DNA from: Pseudomonadota bacterium
Lineage (GTDB): Bacteria; Pseudomonadota; Gammaproteobacteria; Acidiferrobacterales; Acidiferrobacteraceae
Assembly: GCA_021795255.1 (NCBI GenBank)
Contig: JAJYPQ010000072.1
Coordinates: 1 to 12,699 of the forward strand
Direction: 5' to 3'
Length of the DNA stretch: 12,699 nucleotides
Of this stretch, positions 1 to 7,159 are shown piece after piece. The translations under genes were made by a program, and so were the position numbers. The notes beneath the pieces were generated by a model. It was not told the origin of the DNA, did no database searches, and was given only the letters and a program-made list of their open reading frames with translations. Positions within the stretch are counted from its first letter, which is position 1; each line of letters opens with the position of its first letter.

Positions 1-588
1 TGCGCGGTTGGACGCACGAGCTTTGAGCTGGCGCGCACCGGGGCCCATGTCACCGGGATCGATTTCTCGGCGCGATTCATCCAAGTCGGCACGCGCCTGC
101 GGACAAAAGGACACTATTCCTACACGCTGACCGACGAGGGCGAACTCAAAAGCTATCGCACCGTGCACCTCCAGGATCTAGCTCTTGGCGAAGCGGCCGA
201 GCGTGTGGAGTTTTTTCAGGGAGACGCGTGTAATCTGAAGCCCCACTTCAGCGGTTACGACTTGGTCATTGCCGCAAATCTCATTGATCGCCTCTACCAA
301 CCGCGACAATTTCTAGAAGATATTGGCGCGCGCATTCTGCCGGGCGGCCTCCTGGTGCTCACTTCGCCCTATACCTGGCTTAGCGAACATACCGCACGCG
401 AAGAGTGGTTGGGGGGATACAAACGCAACGGAGAAACCTGGACGACCTTCGACGCACTCCGCAGCCTTCTTGGGGACCGCTTTCGGCTACTCGACGGAAG
501 CCCGCGCGATGTGCCGTTTGTCATCCGCGAGACCGCCCGCAAATTCCAGCACTCTCTCGCCCAAATGACGATATGGGAACGCCTATGA
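1..588 (+). CDS. ovoA: OvoA C-terminal SAM methyltransferase domain (5' end outside window)
   Basis: The frame is open from base 1 to a TGA at 586-588, giving 195 codons of the 3' end of a gene. It begins inside a Rossmann methyltransferase motif I (CAVGRTSFELA, then VTGIDFSARFI). Further on are the acidic segment FFQGDACNL, the core strand YDLVIAANLIDRL, and LPGGLLVLTSPYTW. The end, FVIRETARKFQHSLAQMTIW, matches the tail I know from OvoA and 4-mercaptohistidine N1-methyltransferases. In OvoA an N-terminal iron-dependent sulfoxide synthase joins cysteine to histidine, and this C-terminal domain N-methylates 5-thiohistidine to make ovothiol. Only the methyltransferase part is visible, so a stand-alone enzyme cannot be excluded. 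A GTG at 163 lies inside the conserved domain and is not a start. The gene is followed after 87 bp by the peroxiredoxin gene on the same strand. Confidence 0.8.
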   Translation, partial: CAVGRTSFELARTGAHVTGIDFSARFIQVGTRLRTKGHYSYTLTDEGELKSYRTVHLQDLALGEAAERVEFFQGDACNLKPHFSGYDLVIAANLIDRLYQPRQFLEDIGARILPGGLLVLTSPYTWLSEHTAREEWLGGYKRNGETWTTFDALRSLLGDRFRLLDGSPRDVPFVIRETARKFQHSLAQMTIWERL

Positions 589-663
589 CCCCCACAGCCC
601 ACTCTCGCGTAATTTTCTGGGATCCTAGCCGTCCCCTACGCCCATTCCGTTCCCCCGACCATG

Positions 664-668
664 AAGGA
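664..668 (+). promoter_or_regulatory. Shine-Dalgarno AAGGA that decides the peroxiredoxin start
   Basis: AAGGA lies 7 nt before the ATG at 676. The in-frame ATG at 661 has no purine-rich sequence in front of it, and its own first codons contain this AAGGA. The start at 676 is therefore preferred. Confidence 0.6.
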
Positions 669-675
669 ATCCCGC

Positions 676-1419
676 ATGCCTCACACCAATAAGGAAGGAC
701 AATCCGTACCCCAGGTGACCTTTAAAACCCGCAAAGGAAGCGAATGGCAAGACGTCACGAGCGACATGCTATTTAAGGGTAAGACCATCGTCGTCTTTGC
801 GCTTCCCGGCGCCTACACCCCAACTTGCTCATCGAGCCATGTCCCGCGCTATAACGAACTCGGCCCGGTCTTCAAATCCTGTGGCGTAGACGATGTACTC
901 TGCCTCTCGGTCAACGATGCCTTTGTCATGGACGCCTGGAGCAAAGATCAAAACGCAGAAAACGTCCGCTTCATTCCCGACGGCAACGGCGAATTCGCCG
1001 CCGGGATGGGGATGCTGGTCGATAAATCCGACATAGGTTTTGGCAAACGATCCTGGCGCTATTCGATGTTGGTCAAAGATGGCGTTATTAAGAAGATGTT
1101 CATTGAGCAAGACAGGCCGGGTGACCCGTTCGAGGTCTCCGATGCCGATACCATGCTGTCCTATATCGACCCGAAGGCGAAAGGGCCGGAGTTCGTCACC
1201 ATCTTTACACGCGAGGGCTGTCCCCATTGTTATCGCGCCAAGTCTTTGCTCAAGGAGCGAAATATTGCTTTTGAGGAAATTAAGACCGGCCAAGGCACCG
1301 GTGTCTCCTCGCGGACCCTACGCGCTACCACCGGCCGCTCGACCGTGCCCCAGGTTTTCATCGGGGGGCGACATATCGGCGGCGCAGACGATCTTGCGCG
1401 CTACCTGGAGACGAAGTAA
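676..1419 (+). CDS. Hybrid peroxiredoxin-glutaredoxin (PGdx-type peroxidase)
   Basis: A fusion of two thiol-redox domains, 247 residues from the ATG at 676, close to the roughly 240 of known hybrids. Residues 1 to about 165 are a Prx5-type peroxiredoxin with the active-site loop PGAYTPTC, giving Cys51 as peroxidatic cysteine. Residues 172-247 are a glutaredoxin with active site C182-P-H-C185, the TVPQVFI cis-proline strand and a GG glutathione-binding turn (IGGADDL). In characterised hybrids such as that of Haemophilus influenzae, the peroxiredoxin half reduces H2O2 and alkyl hydroperoxides and the glutaredoxin half recycles it with glutathione in the cytoplasm. The adjacent glutathione reductase, 66 nt downstream on the same strand, would supply reduced glutathione, so the pair probably forms an operon. 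I see no clear OxyR site upstream. Confidence 0.93.
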   Translation: MPHTNKEGQSVPQVTFKTRKGSEWQDVTSDMLFKGKTIVVFALPGAYTPTCSSSHVPRYNELGPVFKSCGVDDVLCLSVNDAFVMDAWSKDQNAENVRFIPDGNGEFAAGMGMLVDKSDIGFGKRSWRYSMLVKDGVIKKMFIEQDRPGDPFEVSDADTMLSYIDPKAKGPEFVTIFTREGCPHCYRAKSLLKERNIAFEEIKTGQGTGVSSRTLRATTGRSTVPQVFIGGRHIGGADDLARYLETK

Positions 1420-1485
1420 GGCCCAGACCTCGGTCTTGGTACTTGAAGTTCCGTAGATATTTGGCCGCATCCCAAAGGACCACAC

Positions 1486-2835
1486 ATGGCGGGGCATTAC
1501 GATCTTATTGTGATAGGTGGGGGTAGTGGCGGCATAGCGACCGCGAATCGCGCCGCCCGCTACGGAGCCCGATGCGCGCTTATTGAGCCTGGACCCCTCG
1601 GCGGAACCTGCGTGAATCTAGGATGCGTACCGAAAAAAATCCTTTGGAACGCCGCAGCCATCCAAAACAGCGTCGATAGGGCACCGGACTACGGCTTCCC
1701 GTCATTTTCGGGATCGCTTGACTGGATGGCCCTCAAATCCGCCCGCGAGGCCTATATTTCTCGGCTCAACGACCGCTACGGCCTGGGGCTTCGCGACAAC
1801 GGTGTCGAGCTCCTACGGGGCCGCGGGTGCTTTGTCGATAGCCACCATGTGGCGGTAGGAGACCACACCTACGAGGCCGAGCACGTGGTCGTGGCAACCG
1901 GGGGCCGCCCTTTGGTGCCGAACATTCCGGGGGCGAATCTTGGCATCACGTCGGATGGATTTTTTGATCTCACGGAACGACCCCAAAGGGTCGCGATTGT
2001 AGGTGCCGGTTATATCGCAGTCGAGCTCGCCGGCGTCCTCAATAGCCTCGGGGCCGATGTCTCGCTCGTCCTCAGACGTAAACACTTTCTAGACCGTTTC
2101 GACACTCTGTTAAGGGAGGGTCTCATGAACGCTATGATGCACTCTGGGATCGATATACTCACACACAGACAGGTCACAGAGGCTCGTAAAGACCCGTCCG
2201 GACTCTCACTTATTGCGCGCGACGGCGAAACACTATCCGGTCTCGATAGCATTATCTGGGCGATCGGTCGGGCACCTCGGAGCGGGGATCTAGGACTCGC
2301 CGCGGCCGGCATTGGCACCGATAGCGACGGCTATATCCTGGTCGACGACCATCAGAACACGAGCGCTCCTGGCGTATACGCCCTGGGCGATGTCTCATCG
2401 CGCATCGCGCTCACGCCGGTCGCCATTGCCGCCGGACGTCGGCTTGCCGATCGCCTGTTTGGCGGCATGACCGATAGGCACCTCGACTACAGTCAGATCC
2501 CCACCGTCGTCTTTAGTCACCCGCCTCTGGGCACGGTGGGCCTTACGGAAGAAGAGGCCCGCGAACAACACGGTGACGACGGCATAAAGGTCTACCGTAC
2601 CGAATTCACACCGCTCGTAAACGCCTTTGCCAAAGAGCCCGACAAGACCGCCATGAAGCTCATCACCGTAGGTCGCAATGAACGCATTGTCGGCCTCCAT
2701 ATTATAGGCGAAGGCGCAGACGAGATGCTCCAGGGGTTCGCGGTCGCCCTGCGTCTTGGGGCCACCAAGCGCGACTTCGATGACACCCTGGCGATCCATC
2801 CGACAAGCGCCGAGGAGCTTGTGACGATGCGCTAA
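1486..2835 (+). CDS. gor: Glutathione-disulfide reductase
   Basis: A 449-residue flavoprotein of the pyridine nucleotide-disulfide oxidoreductase family that reduces GSSG to 2 GSH with NADPH. The FAD-binding motif GGGSGG is at residues 11-16 and the redox-active disulfide is C42-VNLG-C47. A second Rossmann motif, GAGYIAVELAG, starts near residue 173. It is followed by arginines (R197, R198, R204) in the region that selects NADPH in glutathione reductases. The C-terminal HPTSAEE supplies the catalytic His438-Glu443 pair from the partner subunit of the dimer. Length and the HPTS end fit glutathione reductase better than lipoamide dehydrogenase or mercuric reductase. AAAGGA lies 6 nt before the ATG. 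The gene follows the peroxiredoxin-glutaredoxin gene closely and they are probably co-transcribed. Confidence 0.94.
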   Translation: MAGHYDLIVIGGGSGGIATANRAARYGARCALIEPGPLGGTCVNLGCVPKKILWNAAAIQNSVDRAPDYGFPSFSGSLDWMALKSAREAYISRLNDRYGLGLRDNGVELLRGRGCFVDSHHVAVGDHTYEAEHVVVATGGRPLVPNIPGANLGITSDGFFDLTERPQRVAIVGAGYIAVELAGVLNSLGADVSLVLRRKHFLDRFDTLLREGLMNAMMHSGIDILTHRQVTEARKDPSGLSLIARDGETLSGLDSIIWAIGRAPRSGDLGLAAAGIGTDSDGYILVDDHQNTSAPGVYALGDVSSRIALTPVAIAAGRRLADRLFGGMTDRHLDYSQIPTVVFSHPPLGTVGLTEEEAREQHGDDGIKVYRTEFTPLVNAFAKEPDKTAMKLITVGRNERIVGLHIIGEGADEMLQGFAVALRLGATKRDFDDTLAIHPTSAEELVTMR

Positions 2836-2908
2836 AATCTTTGCCGGACCTGCTTAGATCCGCTTGCTCCTGCCTTGTGCCCGAGCCTTGGTCGCAGGGC
2901 CGCGATGA

Positions 2909-3046
2909 TTAGGACTTCTTGGACTCGCTCGTGCGCACCCCGAGCCTCGATACCGCGCTAGCCAAACCCCCTCCTGGCGCCGCCGGCTTTTTCACTTGCT
3001 TGGGTTTTTTGGCTTCCTTATTTCCCCGTAACTGACCTTTAGCCAT
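2909..3046 (-). CDS. Small Lys-rich hypothetical protein, 45 aa (MAKGQ family)
   Basis: A 45-residue protein starting MAKGQLRGNKEAKKPKQVKK and ending in SKKS: strongly basic, with a low-complexity Ala/Pro/Gly middle. From memory, short proteins beginning MAKGQ.R.NKE.KKPK are widespread in Proteobacteria and have no known function. That recurrence, not the length, is why I call it real. The frame stays open upstream to 3220, but the resemblance begins at the ATG at 3046. AGGG lies upstream of the ATG as a weak ribosome site. The gene converges on gor (73 bp apart) and diverges from srkA (172 bp apart). The composition suggests nucleic-acid or ribosome contact, which is inference only. Confidence 0.6.
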   Translation of the reverse strand: MAKGQLRGNKEAKKPKQVKKPAAPGGGLASAVSRLGVRTSESKKS

Positions 3047-3079
3047 GGCTGTTGCCCTACTCTTTGAGAATCCCCTAGC

Positions 3080-3107
3080 ATACGCCGACTTACACGCGGC
3101 GGCGTAT
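3080..3107. repeat. Perfect 8-bp inverted repeat upstream of the small basic-protein gene
   Basis: ATACGCCG at 3080-3087 and its exact reverse complement CGGCGTAT at 3100-3107 are separated by 12 nt, so the half-site centres are 20 bp apart (about two helical turns). It sits 34-61 bp upstream of the minus-strand ATG at 3046. It could be an operator for a dimeric regulator or a leader hairpin. No regulator is identified. Confidence 0.45.
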
Positions 3108-3131
3108 TTATTAAGCGACGCCATCGGGATA

Positions 3132-3146
3132 CCACTGAGACAGTGG
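3132..3146. repeat. 6-bp inverted repeat in the srkA divergent spacer
   Basis: CCACTG-AGA-CAGTGG is a perfect dyad with a 3-nt centre, lying between the divergent genes and about 40 bp before the proposed srkA -35 box. It is a possible operator half-way between the two promoters. Role unknown. Confidence 0.35.
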
Positions 3147-3171
3147 GTGCAGCTCGCTGCCGACAAAACCG

Positions 3172-3185
3172 AAAGGCCGGCCTTT
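3172..3185. promoter_or_regulatory. 14-bp perfect palindrome abutting the srkA -35 box
   Basis: AAAGGCCGGCCTTT is a perfect 14-bp palindrome whose last base is also the first base of the proposed -35 hexamer TTGCCC (3185-3190). A protein bound here would touch RNA polymerase directly, so an operator is plausible. The core GGCCGGCC recurs at 9609-9616 and 10889-10896, also outside confident genes. Binding protein unknown. Confidence 0.35.
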
Positions 3186-3213
3186 TGCCCAGATCTTCGT
3201 TCATCGCTATACT
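3185..3213 (+). promoter_or_regulatory. Sigma70-like promoter of srkA
   Basis: TTGCCC (3185-3190, 4 of 6 consensus) is followed by a 17-bp spacer and TATACT (3208-3213, 5 of 6 consensus). The expected transcription start, 5-7 bases past the -10 box, is 3219-3221. That coincides with the srkA ATG at 3219, so the transcript may be leaderless or nearly so. Confidence 0.5.
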
Positions 3214-3218
3214 TTGGC

Positions 3219-4217
3219 ATGACCTCCCACAGCCCGCGCTCGGTTACACCCCCCTACTCCGACCTCACGCCGGACACCATCCTAAGCGCCGCCGAATCCC
3301 TCAATCTGCAACCCACGGGCGGCTTCCAGGCCCTCAATAGTTATGAGAATCGCGTCTATAAAATTGAGACCGAGGGCGCACCCTGGGCCATGAAATTCTA
3401 CCGACCAGACCGCTGGACCGATGCCGCGATTCTCGAGGAGCACGGCTTTACCGAGGAGCTTTGCGCGGCCGAAATACCCGCCGTAGCCCCGCTCTGCCAC
3501 CACAACACGACCTTGTTCACGGAGCAGGGTTTTCGCTTTGCGGCCTTCCCGTGGCGCCCCGGGCGCACCGGTGGCTTAGAAACCGTGGCGGAGCGAACCG
3601 CATTCGGACACTATCTTGGACGCTTGCACGGCGTGGGGCAGGGACGGTTCACGAACCGGCCTTCGCTCGACGCCGCCTCGCTTGTGGCACCCGCAATCGC
3701 GGCCCTACGCGATTGCCCCTTTCTCCCACCGGACTTACGCTCCCCCTTTCTCGAGTGCGCCACGCGCCTCCAGGCCGCCATCGAGGCCGCGTTTTCTGAA
3801 GTTGAGCCGGCCATCTTCCGGATTCATGGCGACTGTCACGCCGGAAACGTGCTCTTTAATGGCGAACACTTCGCAATTGTCGATTTCGATGACTGTTTAA
3901 ATGGTCCTGCCATTCAAGACATCTGGATGCTGCTCCCGGGAGATCGGGCCGAGCAAGAGGAGGCCTTAGGAGCCTTGATCAGCGGCTACGAGATCTTCCG
4001 GCCGTTCGACCGCCGCGAACTGCGCCTCATAGAGCCCTTGCGGGCCCTGCGCCTACTGCACTACAACGCCTGGATCGCGCGCCGTTGGCACGACCCAGCC
4101 TTCCCGCTCATCTTCCCGTGGTTTCGTGAAGACCGTCATTTTCGCGAACTCCTTTCCCTACTCCAAAGTCAGGAACAGCGCCTCCGGGACCCGCCGATCG
4201 AGGTCACCTCCTTCTAG
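3219..4217 (+). CDS. srkA: Stress response kinase SrkA (YihE family)
   Basis: A 332-residue protein aligning along its length with E. coli SrkA/YihE (328 residues), a Ser/Thr kinase of the aminoglycoside-phosphotransferase fold that protects cells under stress. Family signatures are LNSYENRVYKIE (nucleotide-binding start), WAMKFYRPDRWTDAAILEEH, the catalytic loop IHGDCHAGNVLF with Asp205 and Asn210, and the metal-binding VDFDDCLNGPAIQDIWMLL with Asp222. The C-terminal LRLLHYNAWIARRWHDPAFP also matches. The frame is open back to an ATG at 3045, but the resemblance starts only after 3219 and the promoter lies between. There is no Shine-Dalgarno before 3219 and no alternative start codon in the next 30 codons. 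In many bacteria srkA precedes dsbA; here it is followed by the convergent spoVR gene 61 bp away. Confidence 0.93.
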   Translation: MTSHSPRSVTPPYSDLTPDTILSAAESLNLQPTGGFQALNSYENRVYKIETEGAPWAMKFYRPDRWTDAAILEEHGFTEELCAAEIPAVAPLCHHNTTLFTEQGFRFAAFPWRPGRTGGLETVAERTAFGHYLGRLHGVGQGRFTNRPSLDAASLVAPAIAALRDCPFLPPDLRSPFLECATRLQAAIEAAFSEVEPAIFRIHGDCHAGNVLFNGEHFAIVDFDDCLNGPAIQDIWMLLPGDRAEQEEALGALISGYEIFRPFDRRELRLIEPLRALRLLHYNAWIARRWHDPAFPLIFPWFREDRHFRELLSLLQSQEQRLRDPPIEVTSF

Positions 4218-4278
4218 ATCATCGCCCTGCCCCTTATCGAAGGCCAGACACTGTTGCCGCGAAGGCCGCAAGCCCGCC

Positions 4279-5769
4279 TTAGCGATCCAAAGCCTTTGAA
4301 ATCAAGCTAGACGGGGACATGTCCAGATGCACATCATATCCCCACAAGGTCCGGATATGATCCAAGGTCTTTTTCGCCTCGCCTCGATCGAGCGGATAGT
4401 GATCCATATTTCGTAAATGGAGGTGGCGATCACCCCAGCGATTCACGGCCACCACTTCAATGTCGGGAGAGCGCACGCTTTCTGCAACTTGCTGAGCGAG
4501 CGCGCTGCGTACCGCGCGATACCCAACATCGTCGTGAATCGCCGCCACCTCAAAGACGTCCGCGTCCGGATCGTTAGTGAGTACAAAAAAATGAAAGTCG
4601 CGCATCACCTTCGGAGACAAGTACTGTAAAACAAAGCTTTCGTCGCGAAACTCGCGCATCGCAAAATGAATCTGCTTAAGCCAATCCGGGTCACCCGCGA
4701 AGTCGAACCACCGATAATCCTCGTCAGTCGGCTCGAGACAAATCCGTTTGATGTCCTGGAAGATCGCAAACCCCAGCGCATAGGGGTTTATGCCGCTATA
4801 GTGGCGACTATCGAAATCCGGCTGAAAGGTGACGGCGGTGTGGCTCGCATAAAATTCCATAAGAGACCCGTCGCTTATGGACCCCTGGGCATGCAAAATA
4901 TGCAACACATGGTAATGAACAAAACATGCAAATCCCTCGTTCATTATTTTTGTCTGCCCTTGCGGATAGAGATACTGGGCGATTTTGCGCACAATACGCA
5001 AGATTTCGCGCTTCCAAGTCTCAAGATGCGGCGCATTTTTCTCTATAAAGTAAATGAGGTTTTCCTGCGGCTCTCCCGGAAATACACCTTCGTTGCGATC
5101 ACCTGATGTAACAGGCCTATTGGGCAGTGTCCGCCAAACATCCAACAAATGCTGCTCCAAGAAAATGGCTCTCTCCTTCCTGCGCGCCTCCTCCTCGCGA
5201 GCTGATAGCTTTTGAGGCCGGGGAGCGCGGTCTACGCCATTGCGGTTGATCGCATGCGCCGCGTCTAAAACATCGGCTACAGTGTCTATGCCGTATTGGT
5301 CCTCGCACTGCGCGATATACCCCTTAGCAAACTCTAGATAATCCAGAATTCCATCGGCGTCAGTCCACTGCCGAAAGAACATATTGTTCTTAAAAAACGC
5401 GTTGTGTCCAAACGCTGCATGCGCGATCACCAGGGTCTGCATGATCATCGTATTCTCTTCCATGAGATAACTTATGCAAGGATTGCTATTGATAACGAGC
5501 TCGTAGGCCAAACCCATTTCTCCCCGGCGATACTGTCCAGATTCTATCGCCCGCTGTTTACCGAAAGACCAGTGCGGGTAGTACATGGGAAGGCCGGTAG
5601 AGGCGTAGGCGTCGAGCATTTGCTCGGCGCTTATGACCTCGATCTGGTTTGGGTAGGTATCGAGCTTGAGTTCGCGCTCCGCGATCACAGCGATGCGCTC
5701 GCAGGCGGCGTCTATCCGCTCAAATGTCCAATCGTTGTCGGAAAAAAGCAGGCCTTTGTTATCCATCAT
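4279..5769 (-). CDS. ycgB: SpoVR/YcgB family protein
   Basis: A 496-residue protein matching E. coli YcgB (about 510) and Bacillus SpoVR, a family of unknown biochemical activity linked to stationary phase and, in Bacillus, spore cortex formation. Conserved blocks are YYPHWSFGK (63-71), ELVINSNPCISYLMEENTMIMQ (90-111), the His/Phe-rich HAAFGHNAFFKNNMFF (117-132), and NEGFACFVHYHVL with HYSGINPYALGFAIFQDIKR in the second half. I see no signal peptide or membrane segment, so it is probably cytoplasmic. An ATG at 5793 also opens the frame, but AGGAGG stands just before the ATG pair at 5769/5766, so I use 5769. The start overlaps the yeaH stop by 11 bp, indicating translational coupling. It is the last gene of the prkA-yeaH-spoVR operon. 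Confidence 0.93.
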   Translation of the reverse strand: MMDNKGLLFSDNDWTFERIDAACERIAVIAERELKLDTYPNQIEVISAEQMLDAYASTGLPMYYPHWSFGKQRAIESGQYRRGEMGLAYELVINSNPCISYLMEENTMIMQTLVIAHAAFGHNAFFKNNMFFRQWTDADGILDYLEFAKGYIAQCEDQYGIDTVADVLDAAHAINRNGVDRAPRPQKLSAREEEARRKERAIFLEQHLLDVWRTLPNRPVTSGDRNEGVFPGEPQENLIYFIEKNAPHLETWKREILRIVRKIAQYLYPQGQTKIMNEGFACFVHYHVLHILHAQGSISDGSLMEFYASHTAVTFQPDFDSRHYSGINPYALGFAIFQDIKRICLEPTDEDYRWFDFAGDPDWLKQIHFAMREFRDESFVLQYLSPKVMRDFHFFVLTNDPDADVFEVAAIHDDVGYRAVRSALAQQVAESVRSPDIEVVAVNRWGDRHLHLRNMDHYPLDRGEAKKTLDHIRTLWGYDVHLDMSPSSLISKALDR

Positions 5770-7075
5770 GGCGAGCCTCCTCACGTTCGGCAAAAAGCTT
5801 CCGAAAAAGCGGATAGATATCTGCCACTTGTGACGCCCTGGCTGTAAGAAGCCCGGGATATTCCTGAGCGGTATCGAGATAGATCCGCATCAGATCACTT
5901 TTCTGCTCCTGATTGACCTCCAGATAAAACATATTGCGCAACTGCGGCAAAAGGCTCTGTAGACGCTCCTGTACCGCGGGCAGATCTTCGTTGGCGTTGT
6001 CGCCATCCGAGGCTTGCGCGACATAGATATTCCAGTTATCGGGCACGAAGCGCTTCGCTATAATCTCCCCGACCAAAGCCAGAGCCGGCGAAACAAGCGT
6101 ACCGCCACCCTCCCGGGAACCAAAGAATTGCTGTTCAGTGCATTCGGAGGCCTCGGTATGGTGCTTAATAAACACGAGCTCCACCGCTCGATATTGGCGG
6201 TGGATAAAGAGATAGAGCAGCAGAAAGAACCTCTTCGCGAGATCTTTTTCGATATCCCCCATGCTCCCGGAGACGTCCATAACACAAAAAATCACAGCAC
6301 TTGTGATCGGAAAAGGCTTCTGGTCTATGTGGGCGAAACGCAAATCTGACTCGTCTATAAATGGAATCGCTCGAATCTTTCTCTCCAAAACCTTGACATC
6401 GGCCTGAATCTCACTCAGACGAAAGCGCTCGATACTGGTATCTTGGCCTTGCAGACCTCGCGTGCGAATCTCCTCTTCGAGAACAAGACTCTGTTCTAAA
6501 AGATCCTCCAACTCGCGCTTTTTGCGCGCCCTAAGCCCTATGCGTCGCGCGCGTGCCGTGCGCATAGTGCGTCCGATGTGCATGCGCGAGGGACTCCCAT
6601 CCTTTATGAATCCGGCCCGTCGCCATTTCTCGACCTCCACGTCCTCACGGTGCGTTTGGCGGAGATTGGGGAGTGCCAGGCCGTCAAATAGAAGCGCCAG
6701 AAACTCGTCGGCCGTCAGCACAATGGCGATCTCGTCGTCGCCGAGGCCGTCTATGCCACCACCCGCATCACCTTGTTTCCCGCTTCCGCCCCCATCGTCA
6801 GGTTTTGGGATGAGGTCCCCCCGTCGGTACTGCTTATTCCCTGGTAAAACCTGCTCCTTAGGCGCGTCGCGTAGATCGCGCCGAAAACTGGGTTCATGCA
6901 GATCCTTGGTGGGAATCGATATGGGCTGCTGAACATCGAGGATATCGTTCATGGAACGTGAACGCGCCAGCTTCTCTACCGCGGCCTTGATCCGTCCGCG
7001 TACACGTCGCTGAAGGCGATCCTGATTGGCCGTCGAGCGGGTCCCGGAATTGCGTCTGTCGATAATAATGCTCAT
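5759..7075 (-). CDS. yeaH: YeaH/DUF444 (UPF0229) VWA-domain protein
   Basis: A 438-residue protein, close to E. coli YeaH (427), always linked to PrkA. It opens with the family start MSIIIDRRNSGTRSTANQDR. A charged Gly/Asp-rich linker follows (about residues 91-113, DDGGGSGKQGDAGGG) and then a helical charged stretch (about 180-235). The second half is a von Willebrand factor A domain: VIFCVMDVSGSMGD gives the metal-site motif D267-x-S269-x-S271, with Thr326 and Asp358-Gly-Asp360 as likely further ligands. Such domains bind partners through a Mg ion, so YeaH may be a partner or adaptor of the PrkA kinase (inference from context). The frame is open to 7099, but AGGAGGG stands 5 nt before the ATG at 7075. 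The stop overlaps the spoVR start. Confidence 0.93.
   Translation of the reverse strand: MSIIIDRRNSGTRSTANQDRLQRRVRGRIKAAVEKLARSRSMNDILDVQQPISIPTKDLHEPSFRRDLRDAPKEQVLPGNKQYRRGDLIPKPDDGGGSGKQGDAGGGIDGLGDDEIAIVLTADEFLALLFDGLALPNLRQTHREDVEVEKWRRAGFIKDGSPSRMHIGRTMRTARARRIGLRARKKRELEDLLEQSLVLEEEIRTRGLQGQDTSIERFRLSEIQADVKVLERKIRAIPFIDESDLRFAHIDQKPFPITSAVIFCVMDVSGSMGDIEKDLAKRFFLLLYLFIHRQYRAVELVFIKHHTEASECTEQQFFGSREGGGTLVSPALALVGEIIAKRFVPDNWNIYVAQASDGDNANEDLPAVQERLQSLLPQLRNMFYLEVNQEQKSDLMRIYLDTAQEYPGLLTARASQVADIYPLFRKLFAEREEARHDG
5776..5782 (-). promoter_or_regulatory. Strong Shine-Dalgarno that decides the spoVR start
   Basis: On the minus strand GAGGAGG ends 6 nt before the ATG at 5769 (9 nt before the next ATG at 5766). 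It lies inside the last codons of yeaH. The ATG at 5793 is upstream of this site and so is unlikely to be used. Confidence 0.65.
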
Positions 7076-7080
7076 AGTCG

Positions 7081-7087
7081 CCCTCCT
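7081..7087 (-). promoter_or_regulatory. Shine-Dalgarno that decides the yeaH start
   Basis: AGGAGGG on the minus strand lies 5 nt before the ATG at 7075, favouring it over the upstream in-frame start at 7099. Confidence 0.6.
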
Positions 7088-7091
7088 CCCG

Positions 7092-7108
7092 GGCGGCAAG
7101 GCGCCGCC
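7092..7108 (-). other. GC-rich hairpin in the prkA-yeaH spacer
   Basis: GGCGGC (7092-7097) pairs perfectly with GCCGCC (7103-7108) around a 5-nt loop. In the mRNA it stands 4 nt upstream of the yeaH ribosome site, within the 84-bp gap after prkA. There is no U-run after it, so it is not a standard terminator. It could stabilise or process the transcript, or modulate yeaH translation. Confidence 0.35.
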
Positions 7109-7159
7109 GCACTCCGTCCTTTCGTTAGCCCCTCCCGGTTCGTCTAGCTCCCCCTTGCT

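Noticed and set aside
3045..3218. N-terminal extension of srkA starting at an ATG at 3045
   Set aside because: The resemblance to SrkA starts after 3219, the promoter lies inside this stretch, and the MAKGQ gene and its control elements occupy the same region.
4259..4283. Hairpin GCGAAGGC/GCCTTAGC between srkA and spoVR as a bidirectional terminator
   Set aside because: One mismatch in the stem, no T-run on either side, and it overlaps the spoVR stop codon. It is too weak to call.
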